Part shown: piece after piece, positions 34,522 to 43,691 of the stretch
Numbering within the stretch: position 1 is the first letter of the stretch
How the letters are laid out: each line of letters starts with the position of its first letter
The notes under the pieces: generated by a model
Told to the model about the DNA's origin: nothing
Databases searched by the model: none
Seen by the model: only the letters and a program-made list of their open reading frames with translations
Program-made: the position numbers and the translations under genes
DNA from: Hyphomicrobiaceae bacterium
GTDB taxonomy: Bacteria > Pseudomonadota > Alphaproteobacteria > Rhizobiales > Hyphomicrobiaceae
Direction: 5' to 3'
Assembly (NCBI GenBank): GCA_022844275.1
Contig: JALHMB010000002.1
Location: 620,001-684,000, forward strand
DNA length: 64,000 bases

Positions 34522-34680
34522 GAGACAGGCGCCCTGCGCGGGGCCTGGTCTGCCGGCGGGCAGTGGCCATCGGGGGCCTCCGCGTGCTATTGAACCCGTG
34601 ACAGTCGCTTTCGGCACTGCCGAAATCCCGCACATGCGCCGGGTCTCCAGGCTCTCCTGACAGAAGGGAAATGTCGCCCC

Positions 34681-35811
34681 ATGAGCAAACTTTTTGCGCC
34701 CATCAAGCTCCGTGAGCTCGAGCTCGCCAACCGCGTCGTCGTCGCCCCCATGTGCCAGTACTCGGCCGAGGACGGCAACATGACCGACTGGCATATGCTC
34801 CACCTGGGTTCACTCGCGAACTCGGGTGCCGGACTGCTGATCGTCGAAGCAACCGGGGTCGAGCCCGAAGGCCGCATCTCGCTCGGATGTCCGTCGCTGG
34901 CGAACGACGAGAACGAAGCCGCGATGAAGCGCGTCGTTGCCGCCTGCAAGCGCTATGGCACCGCGAAGATTGGCATCCAACTCGGACACGCCGGCCGCAA
35001 GGCCTCATGCACGCGCCCGTGGGAGAGCAAGGGCGGCTCGATGCCGCTCAAGGCTGGTGAGGGCGCCTGGCAGACCAAGGGACCGTCGGCGATCCCCTTC
35101 GCGCCGGACTGGCATGTGCCGACGACGATGACCATCGCCGATATCGAAGTGCTGAAGGCCAAGTTCGTCGAGGCGACGAAGCGCGCGGATCGCGTCGGCT
35201 ACGACCTCATCGAGATCCACGGCGCGCACGGCTATCTCCTGCATGAGTTCGTCTCGCCACTCTCGAATACGCGCAACGATCAGTACGGCGGCAGCCTCGA
35301 GAACCGCATCCGCCTGCCGCTCGAGATCTTCGCCGCCATGCGCGCGGTCTGGCCCGAGCACAAGCCGCTCGGCATCCGCATCTCGTCGGTGGACTGGGTC
35401 GAGGGTGGGCTCACCATCGAAGAGTCCGTTCAGTACGCAAAGAAGCTCGAAGCCGCCGGCTGCGACTTCATCGATGTTTCCTCGGGCGGCAATGATCCGA
35501 ACCAGAAGATCGTGCTCGGGCCGGGCTATCAGGTGCCGTTCGCCGAGGCCATCAAGAAGGCCATGACGACCATGACCGTGATGGCGGTGGGCCTCATCAC
35601 CGAGCCGGAACAGGCTGAGGAGATCGTCGCGAGCGGCAAGGCCGACATGGCGGCGCTCGCGCGCGGCTTCCTCGACGATCCCCATTGGGGCTGGCACGCC
35701 GCCTATAAGCTCGGCGCCGAGGTTCCGGTCTCGATCCAATACGCCCGTGCCACGATCAAGACATGGCCGCCAGCTAATCGGTACGTCCCGGCCACCAAGG
35801 CCGCGGAGTAG
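34681..35811 (+). CDS. NADH:flavin oxidoreductase, Old Yellow Enzyme family (YqjM-like)
   Basis: 376 residues. FMN-binding TIM barrel with ANRVVVAPMCQYSAEDG near 17-33 (the Cys that tunes FMN in the YqjM subclass), IQLGHAGRKASC near 103, and YDLIEIHGAHGYLLHEFVSP near 176 with the His/His-type active site, then NTRNDQYGGSLENR. These enzymes reduce activated C=C bonds with NAD(P)H. The ATG is preceded by GAAGGGAAA. The next gene starts 13 bp downstream. Confidence 0.9.
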   Translation: MSKLFAPIKLRELELANRVVVAPMCQYSAEDGNMTDWHMLHLGSLANSGAGLLIVEATGVEPEGRISLGCPSLANDENEAAMKRVVAACKRYGTAKIGIQLGHAGRKASCTRPWESKGGSMPLKAGEGAWQTKGPSAIPFAPDWHVPTTMTIADIEVLKAKFVEATKRADRVGYDLIEIHGAHGYLLHEFVSPLSNTRNDQYGGSLENRIRLPLEIFAAMRAVWPEHKPLGIRISSVDWVEGGLTIEESVQYAKKLEAAGCDFIDVSSGGNDPNQKIVLGPGYQVPFAEAIKKAMTTMTVMAVGLITEPEQAEEIVASGKADMAALARGFLDDPHWGWHAAYKLGAEVPVSIQYARATIKTWPPANRYVPATKAAE

Positions 35812-35824
35812 CCGACGAGGCACC

Positions 35825-36331
35825 ATGTCGCCGACTATCTACTGGGTCCGCGGCCTCGAGCGCGGTCGCTTGGCGATCGTCTCGCGGCCCGATCCGGCCT
35901 ATGGGCTGCCGAAGCAGATGCTCGCCTTGCGCCAGGGTGGCATGGACGTGCTTGTGAGCATGCTCCAGGTCTACGAGGCCGTCCGTCTCGGCCTCGCGTC
36001 CGAGGCGAGTGCTGCGGAAGAAGCCGGGCTCATCTTCCACCACCTGCCGACCGACGATTTCGCCGTGCCTCGGTCCTTCGAGACGGCAGGCGTGATGATC
36101 GGCGCGATCGCGCAGGAGATCGAAGCAGGCCGCGCTGTCGGCGTGCACTGCTTCGCCGGGCGTGGGCGCTCGCCCCTCTTTGCGGCCTGCGTCCTCACCC
36201 ATCTCGGTATGGAACCTCAGACGGCGATCGAGGCCATCTCCGAAGCTCGAGGCCGGCGGACTCCAGAGACGGAAGCCCAGCGTCAATGGATCCACGATTT
36301 CGCCGCGTGGCGTCGCACGATCGTAGAATAG
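35825..36331 (+). CDS. dual-specificity/tyrosine phosphatase family protein
   Basis: 168 residues from the ATG at 35825. The P-loop HCFAGRGRSP holds the nucleophilic Cys109 and Arg115 (CX5R), and the general acid Asp is probably in LPTDDFAVP near 77. The N-terminal region VSMLQVYEAVRLGL fits the atypical dual-specificity group. The ATG begins in the CCATG after the preceding stop, so the gene may be co-expressed with the Old Yellow Enzyme. Substrate unknown. Confidence 0.8.
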   Translation: MSPTIYWVRGLERGRLAIVSRPDPAYGLPKQMLALRQGGMDVLVSMLQVYEAVRLGLASEASAAEEAGLIFHHLPTDDFAVPRSFETAGVMIGAIAQEIEAGRAVGVHCFAGRGRSPLFAACVLTHLGMEPQTAIEAISEARGRRTPETEAQRQWIHDFAAWRRTIVE

Positions 36332-36647
36332 GCACTGTCTCACTCCGCCGTGATCGGCAACTCAATAAGATGCAATGCTAATTTTGCTGTCCATGGCGAC
36401 GGATTGGCAGAAGTTCATACGTTCTGATCACGGAAGCGGGGGCGAGAAATCACGCACCGTCAACAGCTCGTGATGAACGTGCATCAGTTCTTGGAGCACG
36501 CCGGCAACAGGCGTAGTTTGCACTCAACATGAACCTAGTCCGCGGTGTGGACGACACAGACGGTGCTCATCTCCCCCCGGCAACTATTCGCGCAACTGGG
36601 CATTACCGTTTCGAGTGGCCCGTATCGCGTGAAGAGAGGGAATAGCC
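36332..36647. promoter_or_regulatory. rpoH upstream region
   Basis: About 315 bp without a gene, moderately AT-rich at 36365-36430, directly upstream of rpoH. It must carry the rpoH promoter or promoters. I could not assign a sigma-70 or sigma-32 box with confidence. Confidence 0.5.
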
Positions 36648-37538
36648 ATGGCGACCAAAGCACTCCCGGTCGTAGCCTCAGGCTCGGCCGGCCTGTCCCG
36701 CTACCTTGAGGAAATCCGTCGGTTCCCTATGCTGGAGCCGAACGAGGAATACATGCTGGCGAAGCGCTGGCAGCAGCACGAGGATACGGAGGCGGCGCAC
36801 AAGCTCGTGACGTCGCACTTGCGTCTCGTCGGCCGCATTGCCATGGGTTATCGCGGCTATGGCCTGCCGATGGGCGAAGTGATCTCGGAGGGCAACGTCG
36901 GCCTCATGCAGGCCGTGAAGCGCTTCGATCCCGACAAGGGCTTCCGTCTGGCGACCTATGCCATGTGGTGGATCCGCGCCTCGATCCAGGAGTACATCCT
37001 GCGCTCGTGGAGCCTCGTGAAGATGGGCACGACCGCATCGCAGAAAAAGCTCTTCTTCAATCTGCGCCGCGTGAAGGGCCAGATCCAGGCCATCGAGGAA
37101 GGTGAGCTGCGGCCCGACCAGGTCAAGCAGATCGCGACCAAGCTCGGCGTGAGCGAGGAGGACGTGATCTCCATGAACCGGCGGCTTGGCGGCGATGCGT
37201 CGCTGAATGCGCCGGTACGGGCCGACTCGGAGTCGGGTGAGTGGCAGGATTGGCTCGTCGACGAGACGCCGGATCAGGAGGAGCAACTCGCCGAGAGCGA
37301 GGAGCTCGCCATGCGCCGCGGCTTGCTCGGCAACGCACTCAATACGTTGACCGATCGCGAGCGCCAGATCTTCGAGGCCCGTCGCCTGCGCGATGAGCCG
37401 GCAACGCTCGAGGACCTCTCGGTCGAGTTCGGCGTGTCGCGTGAGCGCATTCGTCAGATCGAGGTGCGCGCCTTCGAGAAGGTCCAGCGGGCCGTGCAGA
37501 AGGCCAATGCCAAGATCGAGGCTGGCGCCGAGGCCTGA
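36648..37538 (+). CDS. rpoH: RNA polymerase sigma factor RpoH (sigma-32)
   Basis: 296 residues. Region 2 holds MGEVISEGNVGLMQAVKRFDPDKGFRLATYAMWWIRASIQEYILRS in the middle of the protein (quoted in part: GNVGLMQAVKRFDPDKG), and the RpoH box SQKKLFFNLRR follows immediately; it separates RpoH from RpoD. Region 4 has LSVEFGVSRERIRQIEVRAF near 257. It directs the heat-shock regulon. GAGAGGGAATAGCC precedes the ATG. It is monocistronic, ending in a hairpin at 37563-37591. Confidence 0.95.
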   Translation: MATKALPVVASGSAGLSRYLEEIRRFPMLEPNEEYMLAKRWQQHEDTEAAHKLVTSHLRLVGRIAMGYRGYGLPMGEVISEGNVGLMQAVKRFDPDKGFRLATYAMWWIRASIQEYILRSWSLVKMGTTASQKKLFFNLRRVKGQIQAIEEGELRPDQVKQIATKLGVSEEDVISMNRRLGGDASLNAPVRADSESGEWQDWLVDETPDQEEQLAESEELAMRRGLLGNALNTLTDRERQIFEARRLRDEPATLEDLSVEFGVSRERIRQIEVRAFEKVQRAVQKANAKIEAGAEA

Positions 37539-37562
37539 GCCTCGTTGCAATCATGACCTGAT

Positions 37563-37591
37563 CGGGCGCTTCTGGAAATCAGAGGCGCCCG
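37563..37591. terminator. terminator between rpoH and the convergent monooxygenase gene
   Basis: 12-bp inverted repeat cgggcgcttctg / cagaggcgcccg, one G-U pair, 5-base loop. It can serve both strands; a short T-rich stretch (gttccattt) follows on the plus strand. Confidence 0.6.
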
Positions 37592-37607
37592 TTCCATTTG
37601 GTATCTA

Positions 37608-39248
37608 TCAAGTGAGATCGATTTCCTTGTAGCCGCCGGCGGCAACGGCATCGCACCAAGCGCGATAGGCGATCGCACTGCCACTGTAGCGGGCGAGCGT
37701 GCGAACCTGCTTGCCCTCGACGTTCGAGTTGATGCCTGTCATCCAGGAGTCGACCTCGTTCGTGAGGAGACCCGCACCGGCGGCGCGGACGTTCTCGGTC
37801 CATGCTTCGACCGACTCGGGGCGCGCGTCCGCCCGCGTGAGCTTGTGCTCGCCCATGTACTCGATCAGGTCCGCCACCCACTCGACATTGTATTCGATGC
37901 TGCGGGGTATGTTGCCGAGCGCGGTATGGGGCCCCATGATCATAAACATGTTCGGGAAGCCCGCCACCTGAACGCCGACGAATGTCTGCGGTCCCCCCTT
38001 CCAGGCATCCTTGAGCGTCTGGCCGTCCGTGCCGCGAATATCGATCCGATGGAAGCTGCCGGTGATGGCATCGAACCCGGTCGCGTAGATGATCATGTCG
38101 AATTCGTACTCGGTATCGCTGGTCTTAATGCCTTTCGGCGTGATCCGTTCGATCGGCGTTTCCTTGATGTCGACGAGCTTCACGTTCGGCTGATTGTAGA
38201 CCTCGTAGTACTTCGTCTCGAGCGGGACGCGGCGCGTGCCGAAGCCATGGTTCTTCGGGATTAACTTCTCGGCGACCGCCTGGTCTTTCACGCGTTCGCG
38301 GATCTTCCTCGCGACGAAATCCGATATGAGGGCATTCGCCTCGCGGTTCGTCAGGATATCCTTGAAGTTCCCCTGCCATATGCCGAAGCCGGGCGAAGCA
38401 TAGAGATACTCAAAGAAGGCCTCGCGTTCCTCGGGCGTCACCTCGAACGTGCCGCGAGGATCGATCGTGTGGACGAAACAGGCGTGCGTTTCCTTGCAGC
38501 GTGCGAAGATCTCGTCGTAACGCTTCTTGATCCCCTCCATCGTCGCTTTGTCGATCTTGCTGTTGTGGAGCGGTGCGCACCAGTTGGGCGTGCGCTGGAA
38601 GATCGTGAGGTGGCCGACCGTCTTGGCCACTTCCTGAATGGTCTGAACGCCTGTCGCGCCCGTGCCGATGACCGCGACGCGCTTGCCTTCGAAGCTGACG
38701 GGCTCATGCGGCCACGTCGCCGTGTGGAACGCCTCGCCCTTGAAGGTGTCGACGCCTTCGATGCGCGGCATGGTCGGCGTCGAGAGCGGACCGATCGCGG
38801 TGATCAGGAAACGTGTCGTGTGCCGGCTGCCATCCTCGAGCGTGATCTCCCAGTTTCGAGTGGCTTCCTTGAAATGGGCGGCGACGACGCGGCTCTTGAA
38901 CTGAATGTCTCGGCGCAGATCGAACTTGTCGGCGACGTAGTTGAGATAGCGCAACGTCTCGGGCTGCGGAGAGAAGTGCTCCGTCCAGTCCCACTCCTGC
39001 AGCAGCTCCTTGGAAAAGGAATAGCCGTAGGACCAGCTCTCGGAATCGAAGCGCGCGCCCGGATAGCGGTTCCAGTACCACGTACCGCCGACGCCGGTTC
39101 CCCGCTCGAAGACCTTCACCTTGAGGCCGAGCTCGCGCAGCTTGAGGAGCTGGTAGAGGCCGGAGATGCCGGCGCCGATAATGATCGCATCGAAGTCGAG
39201 CGCCGCTCTTGTGCGCGGGGCAGCGTCAGTCATCTCCACGGCAGCCAC
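37608..39248 (-). CDS. Baeyer-Villiger-type flavin monooxygenase
   Basis: 546 residues from a GTG at 39248, chosen because TGGAGG stands 8 bases before it; an ATG 5 codons on is possible. FAD site AIIIGAGISGLYQ at 22-34, NADPH site VAVIGTGATG at 191-200, and between them the Baeyer-Villiger fingerprint FKGEAFHTATWP at 169-180. These class B enzymes insert oxygen next to a ketone with NADPH, FAD and O2. It is the last gene of a four-gene operon with a TPP decarboxylase pair and an LLM-type monooxygenase; the ketone substrate is unknown. Confidence 0.88.
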   Translation of the reverse strand: MAAVEMTDAAPRTRAALDFDAIIIGAGISGLYQLLKLRELGLKVKVFERGTGVGGTWYWNRYPGARFDSESWSYGYSFSKELLQEWDWTEHFSPQPETLRYLNYVADKFDLRRDIQFKSRVVAAHFKEATRNWEITLEDGSRHTTRFLITAIGPLSTPTMPRIEGVDTFKGEAFHTATWPHEPVSFEGKRVAVIGTGATGVQTIQEVAKTVGHLTIFQRTPNWCAPLHNSKIDKATMEGIKKRYDEIFARCKETHACFVHTIDPRGTFEVTPEEREAFFEYLYASPGFGIWQGNFKDILTNREANALISDFVARKIRERVKDQAVAEKLIPKNHGFGTRRVPLETKYYEVYNQPNVKLVDIKETPIERITPKGIKTSDTEYEFDMIIYATGFDAITGSFHRIDIRGTDGQTLKDAWKGGPQTFVGVQVAGFPNMFMIMGPHTALGNIPRSIEYNVEWVADLIEYMGEHKLTRADARPESVEAWTENVRAAGAGLLTNEVDSWMTGINSNVEGKQVRTLARYSGSAIAYRAWCDAVAAGGYKEIDLT

Positions 39249-39321
39249 TTGTGCGACCTCCAGTTCAGCTCATTTCCTCATTCAAGGCCCTTTCCAGGCT
39301 CTTGGTCTTGATGCCGTGCAA

Positions 39322-39933
39322 TCAGGGCTTCTCGACCCCGATAGACACGCGGAAGCGATGAGCGATAGCGGCACCATCCTTGATCGGAAGCGCCCAGGGA
39401 TCCTCGGTGATCGCGATCTTGGCGACGGCGAACGTCGGCCCCGGTGTCTTGAACATCAGCTCAGCGAGCGCGCCGACTTGCGACTCCTCGGTTACGAGCA
39501 GCGTCTTCGCGATGCCGAACCCTTCGGCAACCTTGCACATGTCGGTCCGTGCGCCGGTGAGCCCGTTCTGGCGGCCGGTCTCGCCAAAATGCTCGTTGTC
39601 GAGCACGAGAATGCCGAGGTTCTTAGGTGCCTGGTCGGCGACAACGCCAAGCGAGCCGATACCCATCATCATCTCGCCGTCGCCGGTAATGGCGAGCACG
39701 CGGCGATCCGGCTGCGCGAGCGCAATGCCGAGCGCCGTTGATACGGCGAGGCCCATGCCGCCCCACGAATAGAGGTACTCCGGCTGATCGCCCGCGGCCG
39801 AGATGTCCCACGTTGGGCTGCCGAGTCCCGGCACGACGAGCGCACTGCCGCGGTGCTGGAGCAGTTCGGCGACGAACGGGCGCCGCTTGATCTTGTTTGC
39901 TGTCGGATGGGCCGGCTTGGTCGTGGATGTCAT
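39322..39933 (-). CDS. TPP-dependent decarboxylase, TPP-binding (beta) subunit, sulfopyruvate/phosphonopyruvate decarboxylase-like
   Basis: 203 residues, the size of the ComE-like half of sulfopyruvate decarboxylase. The TPP motif starts at GDGEMMMGIG (about 84) and ends at LDN (113), about 28 residues on, as expected. The conserved start VAELLQHRGSALVVPGLG precedes it. Together with the alpha subunit (11 bp upstream) it would form a decarboxylase of a 2-oxoacid with an unusual side chain. Split subunits are also used in benzaldehyde-lyase-like and acetolactate-like proteins, so the substrate is open. Confidence 0.78.
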   Translation of the reverse strand: MTSTTKPAHPTANKIKRRPFVAELLQHRGSALVVPGLGSPTWDISAAGDQPEYLYSWGGMGLAVSTALGIALAQPDRRVLAITGDGEMMMGIGSLGVVADQAPKNLGILVLDNEHFGETGRQNGLTGARTDMCKVAEGFGIAKTLLVTEESQVGALAELMFKTPGPTFAVAKIAITEDPWALPIKDGAAIAHRFRVSIGVEKP

Positions 39934-39944
39934 GTGTGCAGCCC

Positions 39945-40472
39945 TTACTTCTGTCCGAAGCCCTTGGCGCCGATCACGCGCTGGCTCACCAGCACGGCGG
40001 CGGAGAGTCGGCTATTGAAGGCAATGTCGGCAGCAGCGGCGAAGGTCTCGCCGATTTCCTCGGGATGCTCGACAGGGAAACAGCGCACGCCGACCGCTTC
40101 GAGCACGGTGCGCGTCGCCGTTCCCATGGGCACCTGCCACGGGTTGAACTCGCCCCATTGCCCGCGCATGGTTACGAGGATCAGGCAGGGCGCGCGCATG
40201 GTCAGGGGAATGCCGAGCGCATTGATGCAGTTGCCGACGCCCGAGGACTGCATGGCTATCATTGCACGCTTCCCGCCGAGCCATTGGCCCGTGGCAACGC
40301 CGATGCCTTCCTCCTCGGTGGAGAGGGTCACGAGCCGCATGTCCTTGTCGGCAACGACCATGTTGAGGAGCTGCGTGAGCCCGCCGTCGGGGATCGTGGC
40401 GACGGTCTGGATGTCGCGCGCCTTCATCTCGGTGAAGACGTCGTGCGACCAATGGCGCTTCTGTGTAGCCAT
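39945..40472 (-). CDS. TPP-dependent decarboxylase, pyrimidine-binding (alpha) subunit, sulfopyruvate decarboxylase-like
   Basis: 175 residues from the ATG at 40472, preceded by CCAGGAATC. It is the ComD-like half: EMKARDIQTVATIPDGGLTQ near 15-35, the glutamate of STEEEGIGVATGQWLGG near 55 that activates TPP, and PLTMRAPCLILVTMRGQWGE near 98. The two subunits form a heteromer with active sites at the interface. The genes are adjacent in an operon with two flavin monooxygenases. Confidence 0.78.
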   Translation of the reverse strand: MATQKRHWSHDVFTEMKARDIQTVATIPDGGLTQLLNMVVADKDMRLVTLSTEEEGIGVATGQWLGGKRAMIAMQSSGVGNCINALGIPLTMRAPCLILVTMRGQWGEFNPWQVPMGTATRTVLEAVGVRCFPVEHPEEIGETFAAAADIAFNSRLSAAVLVSQRVIGAKGFGQK

Positions 40473-40509
40473 AAGATTCCTGGTGCCTGCGTGGATCGAT
40501 TTTACGTGA

Positions 40510-41724
40510 TCAGCCTTTGCCGTCGTCGCGGGCGCCGGTGAGGCGCGTACGATAGCCTTCGGGCAGCGCCATGCCGCCATCGGCATAGGCCTTCTCGATA
40601 GCTTTGACGTTCGGCGCAAAGATCGTGCCGCGGTTATCGCGGCACCAGTCGCGCGAGGCGATGACGGTGTCGAGCGAGCCCTGGAACTTCGGCATGACCC
40701 AGCGCGCGAAAAGCTCGAACGAGCGGAACGTATCCTCGCGGTTTGCCCATTCGTGCGCGCGGAACATGACGCCGCCGACGCCGCCCTTGCTGGCGGCGAT
40801 CATGCGCTCGATACCCTTGGTGATGGTCTCGGGTGAGCCGACCAGCGTATTGCCCGCCTTCACGCCCTCGCGGAGGGGATCCTGCGAGCGACCAGGTGGG
40901 CGGCCAAGCGTCTCCTCGAAATATGTCACGGTCTCCTGGCGTTCGCCATAGGCGACATCGCGGAGTGCCCGTTCGTCGTCCTCGGCGCAGTGCATGTTGA
41001 CGACGAGGCGCCAATCCTTGCGGTCCATCGTCTTGCCATGCTTGGCGGCCTCGTCCTCGGCGATCTTCCAATGCGCCGGGAGCGCTTCAACGCCGCCCGG
41101 CAGCCCCGCACCGAGCGAGAGAACGCCGAGCCCATGCTTGCCGGCGACCTGCATGCCGGCGGGCGACTGCGTGCTCGCGACGGCAATGGGGAAATACGGA
41201 TCGGAGTATGGCGCGAGATGCAGGCGCGCCTCGCGCATCTCGAACCAGTCGGTCTTGATGGTGACCGGCTCCTCGCACTTGAGCAGCTGCATGATGGCAT
41301 CGAGCGACTCGCCCATGCGTCGGCGCTGATCCTCCGCTTCGATCGCCAGCATGTAGGCGTCGGACGTCAATGCGCCCGGGCCGCAGCCGAGCATGGCCCG
41401 GCCCTTGGTCATATGGTCGAGTTGGACGAAGCGCTGCGCCACCATGAAAGGGTGGTGGTAGGGGAGGCTGGTGACGCCGGAACCGAGGCGGATGTTCTTC
41501 GTGCGCTCGGCCGCCGCAGCAATGACCAGCTCTGGGCTCGCGATCAGCTCCCAGCCCGCGGAATGATGCTCGCCGATCCAGGCCTCGTCGTACCCCAGCG
41601 CATCGAGGTGGCTGATGAGATCCATGTCGCGGGCCATGGCGAGCGTCGGATTGTCGCCGACCCGGTGGAATGGCGCCAGGAAGATCCCGAAGATCAGGCC
41701 GCGGTGGGGCCTTCGTTGAACCAT
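40510..41724 (-). CDS. LLM-class flavin-dependent monooxygenase
   Basis: 404 residues, long for the bacterial luciferase-like family. It carries the usual motifs: LGYDEAWIGEHHSAGWEL near 43-60, RLGSGVTSLPYHHPFMVAQR near 79-98, GRAMLGCGPGAL near 107, and YFPIAVASTQSPAG near 161. Members use reduced FMN from a partner reductase to oxidise alkanes, terpenes, sulfonates or amines; the longer C-terminus recalls the limonene/alkane group. It is the first gene of a minus-strand operon whose next gene begins 37 bp away. No flavin reductase gene is nearby. Confidence 0.83.
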   Translation of the reverse strand: MVQRRPHRGLIFGIFLAPFHRVGDNPTLAMARDMDLISHLDALGYDEAWIGEHHSAGWELIASPELVIAAAAERTKNIRLGSGVTSLPYHHPFMVAQRFVQLDHMTKGRAMLGCGPGALTSDAYMLAIEAEDQRRRMGESLDAIMQLLKCEEPVTIKTDWFEMREARLHLAPYSDPYFPIAVASTQSPAGMQVAGKHGLGVLSLGAGLPGGVEALPAHWKIAEDEAAKHGKTMDRKDWRLVVNMHCAEDDERALRDVAYGERQETVTYFEETLGRPPGRSQDPLREGVKAGNTLVGSPETITKGIERMIAASKGGVGGVMFRAHEWANREDTFRSFELFARWVMPKFQGSLDTVIASRDWCRDNRGTIFAPNVKAIEKAYADGGMALPEGYRTRLTGARDDGKG

Positions 41725-42003
41725 GATCGCGTTTCCCCGTGTCGTCGCCGGCCCGCGAGCCGCGCAGGATGTTCGTACGTGTCCGGATATGTGGTCGCAA
41801 ACTAGCTGCGAGGGGCGGCAAATGCCAGAGCCGGACGCGAGCGGCTGGCGAAGGCCGGTCCGCGTCCAGTGCAGCGCTAAACACGAGAGTCTCGGCTATT
41901 AAAACCCCGAATCCCCTTGCCCCTCCGTGCGAACGGCGGGACAGATAACCTCCGCGCCGTCTCGCAAGCCCGCAGCGACGCCACTTGAGAAGTGATCCCG
42001 CCC
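41725..42003. other. intergenic region between LLM monooxygenase and yicC
   Basis: 279 bp without a gene; it serves as divergent promoter region. I see no strong operator or repeat. Confidence 0.5.
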
Positions 42004-42906
42004 ATGGCGAAGCAGGACAAGCCCGTTCCCTCGATGACCGGCTTTGGCGCCGACGAAGGCCGCCATGGCGTGGTCTCGTGGCGCTGGGATATTCGCAGCG
42101 TCAATGGAAAGGGCCTCGACGTGCGCCTCAGGCTGGCGCCTGGCCACGAAGCTCTGGAGCCGCGCCTGCGCGAGCGGATCGCCGGGCGGGTCACCCGCGG
42201 CAATGTGTCTGTCGGCCTCAATGTCGCGCGTGACGGAGGCGGAACCGAGCTCAGCATCAACGAAGCGGCATTGGCCCAGGTCATGGCTATTGCGGAGCGG
42301 TTGCGTGCGCGGGGCAACTTTGCCCCTCTGAGCGTCGAAGGCCTGCTCGGACTGCGCGGCGTTATCGAGGTCGGGGAAGGTGGAGAAGATCCGGAAACGG
42401 TGGAGGCCCGCCATACGGCCATGCTCGCGAGCTTCGATCGCGCGCTCGATCAGCTCGTCGAGGCCCGCGCTGCCGAGGGGCGCCGCCTCGCGCCAGTCAT
42501 CGAGGAGCAACTCGCGTCAATCGCGTCGCTGGTCGAGACGATTGCCGCCTCGCCGAGCCGCGCGCCCGACGCCATACGGGCGCGCCTCAAGGAGCAGATC
42601 GCGCGCCTCCTGGAGACGGGCGTGCCCCTGGATGAACAGCGCCTCCACCAGGAGGCAGCCCTGCTGGCCGTCAAAGCGGATGTCGATGAGGAGCTGCAGC
42701 GCCTGCGCGCCCATGTTGCGGCGGCGCGCGAGCTCATGGCCGGCGGCAAACCGGCGGGTCGGCGGCTCGATTTCCTCGCGCAGGAATTCAATCGCGAGGC
42801 GAACACCACCTGTTCCAAAGCAAACGACATCGACACGACGCGCGCCGGCCTTGCACTCAAAGCCGTGATCGAGCAGATGCGCGAGCAGATCCAGAACATC
42901 GAATAG
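42004..42906 (+). CDS. yicC: YicC family protein
   Basis: 300 residues from the ATG at 42004 (MAKQDKPVPSMTGFGADEGR); a GTG four codons upstream is weaker. Conserved YicC signatures SMTGFG near 10, VNGKGLDVRLRLAPG near 35, GLLGLRGVIEVGE near 112 and, at the C-terminus, RLDFLAQEFNREANTTCSKA near 258. YicC proteins are recently described endoribonucleases involved in RNA turnover in E. coli and Bacillus. The gmk gene follows after 8 bp, a classical pairing. Confidence 0.93.
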   Translation: MAKQDKPVPSMTGFGADEGRHGVVSWRWDIRSVNGKGLDVRLRLAPGHEALEPRLRERIAGRVTRGNVSVGLNVARDGGGTELSINEAALAQVMAIAERLRARGNFAPLSVEGLLGLRGVIEVGEGGEDPETVEARHTAMLASFDRALDQLVEARAAEGRRLAPVIEEQLASIASLVETIAASPSRAPDAIRARLKEQIARLLETGVPLDEQRLHQEAALLAVKADVDEELQRLRAHVAAARELMAGGKPAGRRLDFLAQEFNREANTTCSKANDIDTTRAGLALKAVIEQMREQIQNIE

Positions 42907-42914
42907 GGGTGACT

Positions 42915-43565
42915 ATGGCGAGCACTCACATGGCGCGGCGTGGCGTGATGCTGGTGCTTTCGTCGCCTTCGGGCGCCGGCAAGACGACCTTGGCGAAGGC
43001 ACTGCTCTCTGCCGAGCCAGGACTCGTCATGTCCATCTCGGTGACGACGCGCAAGCCACGCCCTGGCGAAGTCGATGGCCAGGATTACCATTTCCTCGAT
43101 GCGGCCGCCTTCGAACGCCTCAAGGAAGCCGGCGAGCTTCTCGAATGGGCGCACGTGCACGGCAATCTTTACGGCACGCCGCGCGGCCCCGTCATGGACG
43201 CGCTGAGCGCCGGGCGCGACGTGCTCTTCGACATCGACTGGCAGGGCGCGCAGCAGCTTGCAGCCTCGGCGCCAGCGGATCTAGTGCGCGTGTTCGTGCT
43301 GCCTCCTTCGGCGGCGACGCTCGGGCAGCGGCTTCATGCGCGCGCCCAGGACGGCGCCGACGTGGTGGCGCGCCGGCTCGCGGCAGCAGGCGATGAGATC
43401 AGTCACTGGCCCGAGTACGACTACGTGATCATCAATGACGTCGTCGCCGACAGCCTGAATGTCCTGCGCGGCGTGCTCATCGCGGAGCGTCACCGCGGGA
43501 GCCGTCTGACGGGCCTGCCCCCTTTCGCGCGCGAGCTGCAGCAGAGCCTCAAGGATCAGAACTGA
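42915..43565 (+). CDS. gmk: guanylate kinase
   Basis: 216 residues. P-loop SSPSGAGKTTLAKALL at 16-31, GMP-binding SVTTRKPRPGEVDGQDYHF near 43-61, and GNLYGTPRGPV near 86. It phosphorylates GMP to GDP. The ATG at 42915 is chosen over a GTG two codons upstream. It ends near a repeat region. Confidence 0.95.
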   Translation: MASTHMARRGVMLVLSSPSGAGKTTLAKALLSAEPGLVMSISVTTRKPRPGEVDGQDYHFLDAAAFERLKEAGELLEWAHVHGNLYGTPRGPVMDALSAGRDVLFDIDWQGAQQLAASAPADLVRVFVLPPSAATLGQRLHARAQDGADVVARRLAAAGDEISHWPEYDYVIINDVVADSLNVLRGVLIAERHRGSRLTGLPPFARELQQSLKDQN

Positions 43566-43585
43566 GACGTCGAACCTCGAGATTT

Positions 43586-43660
43586 CGGGGCTTCGCCACG
43601 AGAGGGGCTGCCGCCCCTTCAACCTCGCTCGGGGGAACACCCCCGAACCCCCGCTTTTTA
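43586..43660 (+). repeat. intergenic palindromic repeat, family 1
   Basis: Hairpins cggggcttcgccacg (partial), gaggggctgccgcccctt and cgggggaacacccccg, followed by aacccccgcttttt. It is the same hairpin order and end sequence as the copies at 29480 and 62400. It sits 21 bp after gmk, and the terminal poly-T may end transcription. Confidence 0.65.
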
Positions 43661-43691
43661 GAGACTTGGTGCTAGCCGCAAATGCGACAGG

